The notes: generated by a model from the sequence alone, not told the origin. Shown: positions 8,227 to 18,280, counted from the stretch's first letter. The stretch is DNA of 64,000 nt from Deltaproteobacteria bacterium (GCA_016874735.1 VGTI01000016.1:1-64000); one strand, 5' to 3'. Translations and numbers: made by a program.

Positions 8227-10725
8227 ATGTCGATTAACTTGATGCAGAAAGTCGCGGGCGAGATGAATATCAAGCCTGCCCAAGTCCACAGTGCTATCAA
8301 GCTCCTTTTTGAGGAGGAGTGCACGATTCCCTTCGTCGCACGGTACCGCAAGGAGATGACTGGTAGCTTGGACGAAGTCCAGCTGCGCGACATCCGTGAC
8401 CGTTATCAGTACTTGACCGAGCTTGAGTCTAGTAAGATCAAGTACCTGAAGGTGGTGGAAGAACACTGCCAGAAGAATCCCGCCTTCCAAGGCAAATTTG
8501 ACGAGCTGAAAAAGCGCTTCGAGGCGTGCACAACGCGTCAAGAGCTTGAGGACCTTTACTTACCGTTCAAGCCGAAGCGGCGGACGCGGGCGATGATCGC
8601 CAGAGAAAAAGGCCTAGAGCCCCTGTTAGAGCTGATTCTCAGCGCGCGCCAGTCGCTCACTGATCTGCAGGCAGCGGCGGCGCCCTTTGTTACTCCCGCC
8701 GACAAGGACGTCCCCACCGAGTTGCGCGTACCGGACACCGCAGCAGCTTTAGCGGGAGCGGCCGATATTCTGGCCGAGCGAATCAACGAGACCGCTGATT
8801 ACCGCGCCATCGTCCGGAGCATCAGCCAGGAGAGTGGTCAGCTCGTTTCGAAAAAGATTGAGGACAAAGAGGCTACCAAGCCATCGGCTGGTAAAGCAGC
8901 CGGCGACGGTGAAGACGAAGCCGAGGAAAAAGGCCGCAGCAAGAAGACTGACGCCTCGAAATACGAAAATTACTTCGACTACCGCGAGCCCCTTAAAGCG
9001 GCGCCGTCACATCGCGTGATGGCAGTGCGGCGCGGTGAGGCTGAAAAAGTCCTGCGCGTGAGCGTCGAAGTCGATGAGGACCGTATCCTCGGCGATCTGC
9101 GGACTGCGGTCTTGGGCCCACAGGTGGCGACTGACACCGTTAAGACGTGGCTAACCTCGGTCGTCGACGACAGCTACAAGCGTCTCATGGGACCATCGAT
9201 CGAGACCGAGCTACGCCTGCAGCTGAAAAACACGGCTGAGGACGGTGCTATTAACGTGTTCTCGAAGAATTTGGAAAACCTGCTGCTACTCCCACCCATC
9301 CCCAACAAAACCGTCATGGGCGTCGACCCAGGACTACGTACCGGTTCTAAACTGGCAGTTGTTGATGAGACGGGCAAATTACTTGCGTCAGCAGTAGTCT
9401 ATCCCGACTACCGTCGTGAAGATGCACCGAAGAACACGGAAGCCAAAACGGTGATCGCCGGCTTTATCGACAAGTTCAAAGTCAAATGCATCGCTGTTGG
9501 TAACGGTACCGGTAGCCGCGAGATCGACCGCTTTATCACGAGTGTCATCAAAGAATTTGGCGTGAAAGACGTCAAGCGTCTCGTGGTCAACGAGGCCGGC
9601 GCCTCCGTTTACTCAACTGAGGACATTGCGCGCGAGGAATTTCCTGACCTGGATCCAACGATCCGCAGTACCGTCAGTATTGCCCGTCGTCTCCAAGATC
9701 CGCTCGCCGAGCTCGTGAAGATTAACCCACGTTCCATCGGTGTCGGTCAGTATCAGCACGACGTCAATCCGACCAAGCTAGGCCGCAGCCTTGAGGAAGT
9801 GGTCGAATCCTGCGTAAACAAAGTTGGCGTCAACCTCAACACAGCCTCGTACAAGTTACTGGGCTACGTGTCGGGTGTGGGCCCCACATTAGCCAAGTGC
9901 ATCGTCTCGTACCGCAACCAGCACGGCCGCTTTGGCAGCCGCGCTGAGCTCAGTAAGGTGACAGGCCTCGGACCCAAAGCTTACCAGCAAGCTGCAGGCT
10001 TCTTGCGAGTGCCGGATTCAGATAATCCGCTCGACAACTCGGCGGTCCACCCTGAGCGCTACGACATCGTGACGATGATTGCTGACGATTTGAAAAAGCC
10101 GGTCCGCGAGATCATTGGGCAACGCGACATCATTAACGGCATCCAGTGGGAGAAATACGTATCCCAGTCACTCGGTATGCCAACCTTGCAGGATATTGCT
10201 GCCGAGCTTCTGAAGCCGGGCCGTGACCCTCGGGAGGACGGAGCGCGCCTCATGTTCTCCGATGAAGTGGCCGAGCTCAGCGATCTCAAGCAGGGGATGG
10301 TCCTTAAGGGCACCGTCACCAACGTCACCGCGTTTGGCGCCTTTGTTGACATTGGTGTGCACCAAGATGGCCTCGTCCACATCAGCGAGCTGTCCGACAA
10401 CTTCGTCAAAGATCCGGCCGAGGTGGTGTCTGTCGGGACGGTACTCTCGGTGCGCGTGCTAGACGTTGACGTGCAACGTAAACGCATCAGTCTTAGCTGC
10501 AAGACACCGTCGGCCGAGCGCCCTCAAGGGCAGCCGCGCCAAGGACAGCAGGGCCAACAAGCACACCAGGGCGGAGGCCAAGCGCAACGCCAAGGTGGGC
10601 AGCGTGGCGGTTACCACCAGGGATCGGGCTCCCAGCAGCATCGCGGTGGCGGGCAGCGTCCGGCGTCGAAGCCGGAGAAGAGCTTCACTATGGACGATTT
10701 GCTTAGCAAATTTGGCCGCAAGTGA
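8227..10725 (+). CDS. tex: Tex family S1 RNA-binding transcription accessory protein
   Basis: An 832-residue nucleic-acid-binding protein. The conserved order is seen: helical N-terminal Tex domain, a YqgF/RNase H-like core starting at MGVDPGLRTGSKLAV (residue 364), helix-hairpin-helix region near 545-595 (GVGPTLAKCI, GLGPKAYQQ) and an S1 domain at about 688-756 (GTVTNVTAFGAFVDIG). Two additions make it longer than the usual 770-780 residues: a charged Lys/Glu-rich insert at about 213-246 and a C-terminal Gln/Gly-rich tail (757-832) that may bind RNA. The ATG at 8227 is preceded by AAGGTGA; an in-frame TTG at 8194 is less likely. Tex affects transcription and RNA metabolism, mechanism not settled. 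Confidence 0.95.
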   Translation: MSINLMQKVAGEMNIKPAQVHSAIKLLFEEECTIPFVARYRKEMTGSLDEVQLRDIRDRYQYLTELESSKIKYLKVVEEHCQKNPAFQGKFDELKKRFEACTTRQELEDLYLPFKPKRRTRAMIAREKGLEPLLELILSARQSLTDLQAAAAPFVTPADKDVPTELRVPDTAAALAGAADILAERINETADYRAIVRSISQESGQLVSKKIEDKEATKPSAGKAAGDGEDEAEEKGRSKKTDASKYENYFDYREPLKAAPSHRVMAVRRGEAEKVLRVSVEVDEDRILGDLRTAVLGPQVATDTVKTWLTSVVDDSYKRLMGPSIETELRLQLKNTAEDGAINVFSKNLENLLLLPPIPNKTVMGVDPGLRTGSKLAVVDETGKLLASAVVYPDYRREDAPKNTEAKTVIAGFIDKFKVKCIAVGNGTGSREIDRFITSVIKEFGVKDVKRLVVNEAGASVYSTEDIAREEFPDLDPTIRSTVSIARRLQDPLAELVKINPRSIGVGQYQHDVNPTKLGRSLEEVVESCVNKVGVNLNTASYKLLGYVSGVGPTLAKCIVSYRNQHGRFGSRAELSKVTGLGPKAYQQAAGFLRVPDSDNPLDNSAVHPERYDIVTMIADDLKKPVREIIGQRDIINGIQWEKYVSQSLGMPTLQDIAAELLKPGRDPREDGARLMFSDEVAELSDLKQGMVLKGTVTNVTAFGAFVDIGVHQDGLVHISELSDNFVKDPAEVVSVGTVLSVRVLDVDVQRKRISLSCKTPSAERPQGQPRQGQQGQQAHQGGGQAQRQGGQRGGYHQGSGSQQHRGGGQRPASKPEKSFTMDDLLSKFGRK

Positions 10726-10736
10726 CGGGACCAGCA

Positions 10737-11609
10737 ATGGCACAGGCAGTGAAACTTGGCGTCATCGGCGGGTCTGGACTCTACCAGATCGCCGGCATCA
10801 CGCCGCGGCGTGAGCATCGGATGGAGACGCCTTTCGGCGCACCTTCCGATGCTATAGTAGAAGCTGAAGTTGCAGGTCGCTCGGTCTATTTTCTGCCCCG
10901 CCACGGGATAGGCCATCGATTGACTCCCTCCGAGGTCCCCTACCGCGCCAACATTCACGCCATAAAGCAGTTGGGCGTGACCCATCTTCTAGCGGTCAGC
11001 GCCTGCGGCATCATGCGGGCTGACATCGTGCCGGGCGATATGGTGGTACCGGATCAAATTTACGACCGCACCAAAGGCGTGCGTGAGTCGACTTTTTTTG
11101 GCGATGGGATCGTCGGTCACGTGACCTTCGCCGAGCCTTTTTGCCCGGAAATGCGTGGCTGCATTATTGACGCAGCCAAAGCGGAGGGGGCAAGAGTTCA
11201 TGCCCGCGGCACCTATGTCTGCATGGAGGGACCGGCCTTCTCGACACGGGCAGAATCCGAATATTACCGTAAAACTCTAGCACCAGCCGTGATCGGTATG
11301 ACGGCCATTCCCGAGGCTAAATTGGCCCGCGAGGCCGAGCTTTGTTACGGCATGCTGGCGCTTGCTACGGACTATGACTGTTGGCATGACACCCATGCTT
11401 CCGTCACTGTCGCCATGGTGCTCGAGGTTCTAAGAGCTAACAGTGAGCTGGCCAATCGTATCGTTAAAAGGGTGGCTGAAATCCTTCCGGTCACATCTGA
11501 GAGCCCCATGCTAAGCGCGGCTAAGAATGCGGTCATGACGCGTCAGGATCAGATACCGGCAGCGACTAAGGCCAGGCTGCAGTTACTTTACGGTAAATAT
11601 TTCAAGTGA
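10737..11609 (+). CDS. mtnP: S-methyl-5'-thioadenosine phosphorylase
   Basis: A 290-residue cytosolic enzyme of methionine salvage that splits 5'-methylthioadenosine with phosphate into adenine and methylthioribose-1-phosphate. It shows the N-terminal GVIGGSGLY phosphate loop, LPRHGIGH, YRANIHA, the ACGIM stretch, TYVCMEGPAFSTRAES, GMTAIPEAKLAREAELCY and the ATDYDCW active-site segment, as in MTAP/MtnP proteins. Length is normal. A GTG at 10722 overlaps the tex stop (GTGA) and is an alternative start, but ATG 10737 gives the standard N-terminus. Close coupling to tex suggests one ndk-tex-mtnP transcript. Confidence 0.93.
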   Translation: MAQAVKLGVIGGSGLYQIAGITPRREHRMETPFGAPSDAIVEAEVAGRSVYFLPRHGIGHRLTPSEVPYRANIHAIKQLGVTHLLAVSACGIMRADIVPGDMVVPDQIYDRTKGVRESTFFGDGIVGHVTFAEPFCPEMRGCIIDAAKAEGARVHARGTYVCMEGPAFSTRAESEYYRKTLAPAVIGMTAIPEAKLAREAELCYGMLALATDYDCWHDTHASVTVAMVLEVLRANSELANRIVKRVAEILPVTSESPMLSAAKNAVMTRQDQIPAATKARLQLLYGKYFK

Positions 11610-11774
11610 ACGAATCTGCCACCTTACCCTCGGGCTAGCGCCTCACTAGCCTGGCAATATGACCGCCTAAATTTACAGTTTTGGAACAAAGACCTGCGTC
11701 CCTCCCCCTGCACAGGCATGGCCTTACCTTGCCTTGGGGTCAAGTATAGCCACGGGGTGTCGATACCCTAAGGT

Positions 11775-12731
11775 ATGGACGCTCGACTTAAAAATCAAAT
11801 GACGCAGCCCATAGTAAGTGACGCAAGCGCGCAACTGAACGCATTACGACGGGCCTTGGCAGGGCTCATCGACGACAAGGGTGAAGTCACAAACGTGACT
11901 CTATGCGCTCTCTTGGCCGGTGGCCATCTTTTACTCGAGGACGTGCCGGGAGTGGGCAAAACGACTTTTATTAAGGCTCTGGGCAAGATGCTCGGCTTCT
12001 CCTTTGCACGTGTCCAATTCACCAGCGATCTGCTCCCAGCCGATATCCTCGGCGTTGAGGTTTACGATCAAAATAAACATCATTTTGTTTTTCATCGCGG
12101 TCCGATTTTTACCCATATACTTTTGGCCGATGAACTAAATCGCGCCTCACCGCGCACGCAATCAGCTCTACTTGAAGCCATGAGCGAGGGCTCGGTGACC
12201 ATTGATCACCAGAGCCACGAACTGCCGCGACCTTTTATGGTGTTTGCGACGCAAAACCCAGTCCATAGCATCGGCACCTACGATCTACCTGATTCACAAC
12301 TCGACCGTTTTGCCGCCAAACTACACATGGGTTACCCCAGCGCCAAACGCGAACTCGAGATCCTGCAAGCTGCCGCCAAAGACCCATTGGTTGACGTACC
12401 TGACAATTTAATCAGTCCGGCAGCGCTCCAGGAGCTGCATCGATCGCTCGAACAAATTCACGTAGCCGTAGCCATAGCGCAGTATGTAAAACGCGTCGTC
12501 GATGCATCCCGCGCCCATCCCAAAATCCGCCTCGGCATATCGACGAGGGGAGGAGTGTTGTGGCTGCGCATGGCCAAGGCTCTAGCCATGCTCGGAGGCA
12601 GGTCATTCGTCACTCCCGACGATCTCCAGAGTCTGGCTATACCCTGTTTGGCACATCGAATTATGACTCATACCGAGGCTAAGGCGGATACTGTGATTAC
12701 GACACTCCTCAACGAAGTCGATATCGTTTAG
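11775..12731 (+). CDS. MoxR family AAA+ ATPase
   Basis: A 318-residue cytosolic AAA+ ATPase. Walker A is VPGVGKT (57-63), Walker B is ILLADELNRA (115-124), and the sensor-type TQNP segment is present. MoxR proteins act as chaperone-like ATPases, usually beside DUF58/VWA proteins. It is the first gene of the rightward MoxR-DUF58-transglutaminase operon; only three bases separate it from the DUF58 gene. The ribosome-binding site before ATG 11775 is weak (AAGG); Met9 at 11799 is an alternative. No clear promoter is assigned in the preceding 165 bases. Confidence 0.92.
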   Translation: MDARLKNQMTQPIVSDASAQLNALRRALAGLIDDKGEVTNVTLCALLAGGHLLLEDVPGVGKTTFIKALGKMLGFSFARVQFTSDLLPADILGVEVYDQNKHHFVFHRGPIFTHILLADELNRASPRTQSALLEAMSEGSVTIDHQSHELPRPFMVFATQNPVHSIGTYDLPDSQLDRFAAKLHMGYPSAKRELEILQAAAKDPLVDVPDNLISPAALQELHRSLEQIHVAVAIAQYVKRVVDASRAHPKIRLGISTRGGVLWLRMAKALAMLGGRSFVTPDDLQSLAIPCLAHRIMTHTEAKADTVITTLLNEVDIV

Positions 12732-12734
12732 TTT

Positions 12735-13811
12735 ATGTACTATCCCAAGGTAAATCGCGGCATCTCATTTACCAAGCCAGGAATCTATGCATTCTGTCTC
12801 ATTCTCCTGGTCGGCTTAATCGCCATCAGCACTGGCATCAATGCGCTTTACGTCTTTCTTAGCGCCGGCCTCGGCGGCTTTATCGTGTCAGGTTTACTTT
12901 CTGAGCTCGCCATGAAACATTACCGAATCGAGACCATCGGCGGGGTGCTGACCGATGCCAATACTCCCTTTCAAATCAGCTTTCGCATCAAAAACAGCAG
13001 CACCTGGTTCTCGATATTTCAAATGCGTAGTTACTTTTTTCTGCAGGAGCCGCGATTCCAGTTAATCGCAAAACCGTTCCGAGCTGCAGGCATTAGCAAT
13101 CTTAGTTCGCTTAGTCCTCGCCATGCACATACGAATACAGTTGCTGTACAGGGTTTTCCTCGTGGGTCTTACGACCTCTTGAAGACGGTGCAGGTCACAA
13201 CCTTCCCCTTCGGGATACTGGAAAAATTTAAGCTAGATCGGCTAGAGACTGGGATTTTAGTGGCGCCAGCGGTGGATCAGGCTCTTGGTATCGCTATGCA
13301 AAAGCAGCTCAATAGTAGCTTCCTGAAGCCCGCTGATGAGCGTGATTTTTGTGGCCATAGGCCCTATGTCCCAAGCGACGGTTTACGTCCACTAGACTTG
13401 AAGCGTAGTGCCGGAAAGGCGCAAGGGCAATGGGTCAGTAAACAGTATAGGTCCCACGGCGCTGACGACACCGTTACGATCATGGTATCGCCAGATCTCC
13501 TAAAAGGTGCGAGCACTGAAGCCTCTTACGAGATGATGCTGGTGAGATTACGCACCTTGATGAAGGTATTGGACGACGCCGGCAAAGATTACTACTTAGA
13601 CCTCGGCCGCGGCCCGGTGGCTCGCGGGCTGAATCCCTGCCGCGTGCTAACAGCGCGCCTACCGCCGTTTGACCGACGTCACGCTGGGTTCATGCAAGTG
13701 ACGACCGCAACACTGCCTGGCTCTAACCATACACAACGCATCACGTTGACTGAGGACGGCATCAGCTTTGAACTGGGAGGCGTTAAGCAAGTTTGGACGG
13801 CACCTCCATGA
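12735..13811 (+). CDS. DUF58 domain membrane protein
   Basis: A 358-residue protein with two N-terminal transmembrane segments (about 17-60), then a soluble domain with the DUF58 signature near residue 203: RDFCGHRPYVPSDGLRPLDLK. DUF58 proteins are partners of MoxR ATPases, and the soluble part is thought to resemble a VWA domain. The protein overlaps the next gene by four bases (ATGA), which indicates translational coupling and a shared complex. Confidence 0.88.
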   Translation: MYYPKVNRGISFTKPGIYAFCLILLVGLIAISTGINALYVFLSAGLGGFIVSGLLSELAMKHYRIETIGGVLTDANTPFQISFRIKNSSTWFSIFQMRSYFFLQEPRFQLIAKPFRAAGISNLSSLSPRHAHTNTVAVQGFPRGSYDLLKTVQVTTFPFGILEKFKLDRLETGILVAPAVDQALGIAMQKQLNSSFLKPADERDFCGHRPYVPSDGLRPLDLKRSAGKAQGQWVSKQYRSHGADDTVTIMVSPDLLKGASTEASYEMMLVRLRTLMKVLDDAGKDYYLDLGRGPVARGLNPCRVLTARLPPFDRRHAGFMQVTTATLPGSNHTQRITLTEDGISFELGGVKQVWTAPP

Positions 13812-15877
13812 AAACTCACAGTTTTCAAATTAATCAGTATTACCGATTAACTTGGCAGCTACTGCTGCTGACTAGTTGTATTTTGGGCGTAGCATCACAG
13901 GTAGCACGACCCATGGTGCTGGCTGGCTACTTTCTCCTCGCTACGTTGATGATCTCTCAACCCGCTCACCAGTGGCTCCGACACCGTCGCGCCCTGGGAC
14001 TGGCGATCGGTGGTTCCCTTTTGATCCTCGTTAGCCAGCAAGCGCTTAGCATCACGAACACCGAGGGCTTTGTCAGCATTCTCATAGAAATCATCTCTGG
14101 ATCGCTACCTTGGCTGCTCATAAGTCATGATCGCTACCGCTCTTATTGGCTCGCTATCCTCAACACCACGGTGATCACCATCGGGGCAATGACGGCGGGC
14201 TCAACGAGTCTCATTTATCTTGGCTTTCTCATCTTCATTACTCTCATGATGCTTAACCTCAATGCCGCCAATCTCTATTTCAGCGCCCTCGAAACACAGG
14301 GACGGCGCGACGCGCTGCCACGGGGCTACTTCCGTCAATTTGTTTATGTGATCCCAGTGGGAATTCTTGCAGGTATCGTCATCTTTCTTTTCTTTCCCCG
14401 CGTGCAAAGTTTTAGCTGGAGTATTACACGGGGACGTGGCGATAATTACACCGGCTACACGGGTCTGGTAAACCTGAGCGCTGATGGAGAATTACAATTA
14501 TCTCACGCGCTCAATCTGATGGTTGAATCTCAAGACGAAGACTGGCTAAAATCATCCGCCAGTTCACTTCTCATGCGCGGCGATTCTTTGGATAGTTTTG
14601 ATGGTGTCAGGTGGCATAACACTATGGCTACTTTTAAAGCAGCGCATCGAACGACTGACAGCGAGCTAGACAGCGGCCAATCAGCGACTATCAAAAAAGC
14701 TAGGATTCATCTTGAACCTAGTATTTTGAACACTATTTTTTACCCAGGCACATTGCTATCGATCCGTAGTGTCGATACACCAAACGTGCACTTTCTCAGC
14801 AGTAGTCACGGCCAGGTCATCCGCGATCCCCACGCAGTGGATAGGCTGAGCTATGAAGTGCAGTTTATTCCCGCAGCATCAATCGCTGACCAGACACGAC
14901 GGAAAAGTCATCAAGTCGTCATTTCCGACGAAGACAGAGCCAGATATCTAACGATCCCGGCCGCCATCAAAGACGCTAAATTTTTCAAAGATTGGCTGAC
15001 TGAAGTTGGCACTGGCGGTGAGTACACCCAACTCGAGCAGCTAACGATTCGGATCGAGGATCTTTTCCGACGCCATTATCGCTCGACCCTAGCTAACAGC
15101 TTTTCTGGCACAAATGCACTCGAAGCATTCTTAGTGATCGATAGACGAGGTCACTGTGAATATTTCGCCACGGCCACTGTGCTCGCCCTCCGCGCATTTG
15201 GGTTTCCGGCCAGACTCGTCGTTGGATACCGCGGTGGACTCTACAATACTATGCTGGGGACCTTAGATGTGCGTGACGAGGATGCGCACGCCTGGGTAGA
15301 AGTATTTAGCCCTGATCATGGATGGGTCCCGTTTGACCCCACGCCCACAACTGATGATCCAACATCACTGTACCGGACGCGCTGGCAGATGTTGACCAAT
15401 AGTCTAAACTTTTGGCTACATCGCTACGTCATAGACTACGATCAAGCGACGCAGAAAGAACTATGGCAAGAGCTAAGGAACTTCGGCCACAAAACATCCG
15501 ATCTCACCCCAGAGTTTGGTTCTATCCCACCCCGTTATATGCTGATGGGCGGAGCCGGCCTAGTCTGCGTTTTGATTTACATATTCCTTCGCAGTCGTGG
15601 TATGCGCCATGGTGCATTGGCCGTGCCATCATACTACTTATTGTTTACCAGGAGCGTCGGAAAACTAGGCTTAAAGCGCCGCACGGGCGAAAGTTTTAGC
15701 GCCTTCCATCAGCGAGCCTCCCAAGCGATAGAGGATGCATCGCAATTAAATCTGGTTGATCGTGCTCTTCACGAGGACCTTTACGCCGCCAACCCACGGA
15801 CTATCCCGGAGCGAGCGCAGTTACTTCGCGAACTACGGCGCTGGCGACCGCGCCTGAGAAAAAGGCACTCCCTGTGA
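13808..15877 (+). CDS. TgpA-like membrane transglutaminase/protease
   Basis: A 689-residue inner-membrane protein: several N-terminal transmembrane helices (to about residue 200), a periplasmic transglutaminase-like domain with a complete Cys450-His494-Asp510 triad (GHCEYFATATVLALR, DAHAWVEVF, WVPFDPTP), another transmembrane helix near 580, and a cytoplasmic C-terminal segment. The layout matches TgpA/DUF3488-transglut_core proteins, a papain-like fold acting on unknown envelope substrates. ATG 13808 lies in the stop codon of the DUF58 gene. An in-frame TTG at 13793 is unlikely. Confidence 0.9.
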   Translation: MKTHSFQINQYYRLTWQLLLLTSCILGVASQVARPMVLAGYFLLATLMISQPAHQWLRHRRALGLAIGGSLLILVSQQALSITNTEGFVSILIEIISGSLPWLLISHDRYRSYWLAILNTTVITIGAMTAGSTSLIYLGFLIFITLMMLNLNAANLYFSALETQGRRDALPRGYFRQFVYVIPVGILAGIVIFLFFPRVQSFSWSITRGRGDNYTGYTGLVNLSADGELQLSHALNLMVESQDEDWLKSSASSLLMRGDSLDSFDGVRWHNTMATFKAAHRTTDSELDSGQSATIKKARIHLEPSILNTIFYPGTLLSIRSVDTPNVHFLSSSHGQVIRDPHAVDRLSYEVQFIPAASIADQTRRKSHQVVISDEDRARYLTIPAAIKDAKFFKDWLTEVGTGGEYTQLEQLTIRIEDLFRRHYRSTLANSFSGTNALEAFLVIDRRGHCEYFATATVLALRAFGFPARLVVGYRGGLYNTMLGTLDVRDEDAHAWVEVFSPDHGWVPFDPTPTTDDPTSLYRTRWQMLTNSLNFWLHRYVIDYDQATQKELWQELRNFGHKTSDLTPEFGSIPPRYMLMGGAGLVCVLIYIFLRSRGMRHGALAVPSYYLLFTRSVGKLGLKRRTGESFSAFHQRASQAIEDASQLNLVDRALHEDLYAANPRTIPERAQLLRELRRWRPRLRKRHSL

Positions 15878-15899
15878 ACTATGAATGAGTCTTTTGTCC

Positions 15900-18110
15900 T
15901 CACTCCTCTTTCTTCTTTTCCTCAAGTGCCGAAAGCACTAGACCAGAATTGGTAGCGACGACCTTCACACCCATCACTGATGAGTCGACGATGAGGGTCT
16001 GGGCATCGCGTGATAGTACTGAGCCACGAGCAAGTAAGGATTTAACCTCAAGAGCACCCGCTGCTGATGTTTTTAGCGTGGCATTGAGCTGTTCTATCGT
16101 ATCGTCAATTTTGGCGATCATAGCGGTAAGCCTCTCGATAGATTCCCTAACGAGGCGACGCTCATCGCGACGACTAAGCTTCTCGCTGCCCTTGGCGGCA
16201 CCACCCAAACCAGAGCGCTCGAGCGTCTCCAGGCGTGCATTCAGGAGGGAACGACGACGCGCCAAATTACCACGGCGCCGGACGCTCTCAACTGAGGAGC
16301 CAAACCAGAGCTGCACCTGCTGACCACCATCCCGACCGATGTTGCCGGCTTTAATATCCTGTCCGGCGATTACTTGACCGCCAAAGATACCACCCTGGGG
16401 ATCAACCACTGTCACGCTGCCCGTGGCCTCAATGATGCCACCTGTCATATTGGATTCAATCACCACATTGCCACGACAGCGCAAAATGCCCGCTTGCATG
16501 AACTTAATTTGGGTATCGCCCGTGACCATCAGGATGCCGCCGCGCACACACTGCACACCACCCTGAACGGTGAGCCCTCCAGATGCGCGTAAATACTTAC
16601 CGGCAAAAGCTTGGCCGATACTGATGGCCCCCTTGGCAACGACCGAAGCACCAGTCTCCACACTACCTGCGATCGAAAGTGGTCCAGGTGCCTCAACATC
16701 GCCCGTATTAAGGTCGACGTTGCCGGTAATTTCGAGGGCTGCATCGACCGTCACTTCTTTGCCGTTGATTTTGCCGACGCCGGCCTCGAGCGCAAAAAAC
16801 AGAAGACCGCGCTGCTCAACTCCTTTACCAGCCACAAAGTCGACACTCTCGTCGGTCCTAAACGGTAACTCTTGACCGAGCACATCCCGGCCATTTTCCC
16901 CGGGTACCGCAAAGTCGACGACGGCGACTAAACTGCCCGCAGCGACAAAGCGCTTTGGCTGAATACTACGAATATCAAAGCTAGGTTGCTCCAGTAAATC
17001 TCTGAGCACTACCGGAGTTTTATCCTCAGCTACGAGTGCAATCCGCAAGGTTGGCTGCTCGGGAGCTCTTGGAATCGAGCCTGCCGCAACCAAGCGAGCT
17101 ACCACGGCCTTGCCCTTGGCTACCTCCTCCTGAATACGGTCGAGCTCATCCATGAAGGGATCAACCACGCCCTCTAGCCGGAGCAGGGCACGGAGTTCTT
17201 CGCGCGTGATTTTAGCGCCGCGCGAGACCAGAGGCTTGACGCTCAGGAAGGCCTGCATCCGATCGGCCGCCAGTTCAGCATGAACCTCTACGGTCCTTGG
17301 CACGGACTTACTACGCCCGCTGCGCCCGCCGACATCGGCCTGGTGCCAAATCACCCACCGTCCACCAGGACCGTTACGCCGGTGACGCGAATACTGCGGC
17401 ATGCGTCTCACGAGAGAGCCAAAGCGCCCCATGATCGTCGCGATATCGGTCAAAGGTAAGCCAGAGGTTGGTTCCATGAGCCTAGTCATAAGTGTGGCTT
17501 CAGCCTTAGCCATCAGCTCGGGAGTATCGGAAAAACTCTCTGGCTCGTCAACGTAGAGGGCAAGTTCCCCCGTCTTGGCCCGTCTGATCACAGCGCCCTC
17601 AGAGATCTCTAGCCAAGGTTGCCAATCCCGTATCCGGTACAACCCGATGAGACTCGTCTCGGGATAACGAGAGACACGTGCACGTTTCAGAGCTTCATAA
17701 ACGTCCTCGTCATCAATATCTTCTAGCTCCAGACCGGTCGCATCGGCAATCATGGCACAGACCGCGAGCGTGAGACGCGTATCGGCAATGACACTACCCG
17801 GCTCGATTGTGATGCGACACGCCAGACCGCGAAAACGGTCCATCAATGTGCGTTTGTGCACCCTAATATGGGTGGTGTGCGGAATGCCGATGGCGACCAC
17901 GACGCGCAGTCGCTGATGAAACCTAGCAGCACGTTGGGTCGCCCAATCAAGCATCTTGGTGAAGTAAATCCGTTGCGAGCGACCCTCGGTGATCAGCTTC
18001 TCGAGTGACTTATCGCCCCGCAGCAAAGCCTGCTCAATACGCTGCGCGTGATCCTCCGGCCGCACATCGGCCGTTAGCACCAGACGCAATTTGTTTAGGA
18101 GCAGTCTCAT
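15900..18110 (-). CDS. FapA (DUF342) family protein
   Basis: A 736-residue protein with a DUF342/FapA core. The N-terminal half holds a region of unknown type and an AKITREELRALL segment; the second half (about 420-590) has the repeated GNVDLNTGDVEAPGPLSIAGSV right-handed beta-helix, typical of FapA and polymer-forming proteins. A charged coiled coil (about 620-690) and a second beta segment follow. FapA-type proteins are usually cytosolic and appear near polysaccharide or flagellar genes; function is unsettled. I chose ATG 18110, preceded by GGGA; a GTG at 18134 is the alternative. It is convergent with the transglutaminase gene. Confidence 0.8.
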   Translation of the reverse strand: MRLLLNKLRLVLTADVRPEDHAQRIEQALLRGDKSLEKLITEGRSQRIYFTKMLDWATQRAARFHQRLRVVVAIGIPHTTHIRVHKRTLMDRFRGLACRITIEPGSVIADTRLTLAVCAMIADATGLELEDIDDEDVYEALKRARVSRYPETSLIGLYRIRDWQPWLEISEGAVIRRAKTGELALYVDEPESFSDTPELMAKAEATLMTRLMEPTSGLPLTDIATIMGRFGSLVRRMPQYSRHRRNGPGGRWVIWHQADVGGRSGRSKSVPRTVEVHAELAADRMQAFLSVKPLVSRGAKITREELRALLRLEGVVDPFMDELDRIQEEVAKGKAVVARLVAAGSIPRAPEQPTLRIALVAEDKTPVVLRDLLEQPSFDIRSIQPKRFVAAGSLVAVVDFAVPGENGRDVLGQELPFRTDESVDFVAGKGVEQRGLLFFALEAGVGKINGKEVTVDAALEITGNVDLNTGDVEAPGPLSIAGSVETGASVVAKGAISIGQAFAGKYLRASGGLTVQGGVQCVRGGILMVTGDTQIKFMQAGILRCRGNVVIESNMTGGIIEATGSVTVVDPQGGIFGGQVIAGQDIKAGNIGRDGGQQVQLWFGSSVESVRRRGNLARRRSLLNARLETLERSGLGGAAKGSEKLSRRDERRLVRESIERLTAMIAKIDDTIEQLNATLKTSAAGALEVKSLLARGSVLSRDAQTLIVDSSVMGVKVVATNSGLVLSALEEKKKEE

Positions 18111-18135
18111 GATAGTCCCGGGGGGGTGAGCCACT

Positions 18136-18187
18136 AAAATCGAGATTTTATCACTTACCTAAATCATACCACTGGTTTACGGTAAAC
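18136..18187 (-). promoter_or_regulatory. putative promoter/operator region of the FapA gene
   Basis: Two palindromes lie upstream of the start: AAAATCGAGATTTT (18136-18149) and GTTTACGGTAAAC (18175-18187, perfect 6-bp arms). Between them, on the minus strand, a TATGAT hexamer could be a -10 element, with no good -35. The arrangement suggests an operator; the evidence is pattern only. Confidence 0.35.
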
Positions 18188-18236
18188 AAAATAAGCTGAG
18201 CCGTATTTTAATGACCAAAAGCTTCAGGAGAGTTCC

Positions 18237-18280
18237 AGAACTACGACAGAATTACGGCAGAACTACGGCAGTTCTAGGGC
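18237..18280. repeat. four tandem 11-bp repeats (AGAACTACGGC type)
   Basis: Consecutive 11-base units: AGAACTACGAC, AGAATTACGGC, AGAACTACGGC and AGTTCTAGGGC. The last copy covers the stop codon of the glycosyltransferase-like gene. Copies three and four can pair (AGAACT-ACGGC-AGTTCT) and AGTTC-CA-GAACT precedes copy one, so hairpins are possible. No T-run follows. Confidence 0.6.

Noticed and set aside
18237-18280. 11-bp repeats as a CRISPR array
   Set aside because: Units are adjacent without spacers and far too short; no cas gene in the window.
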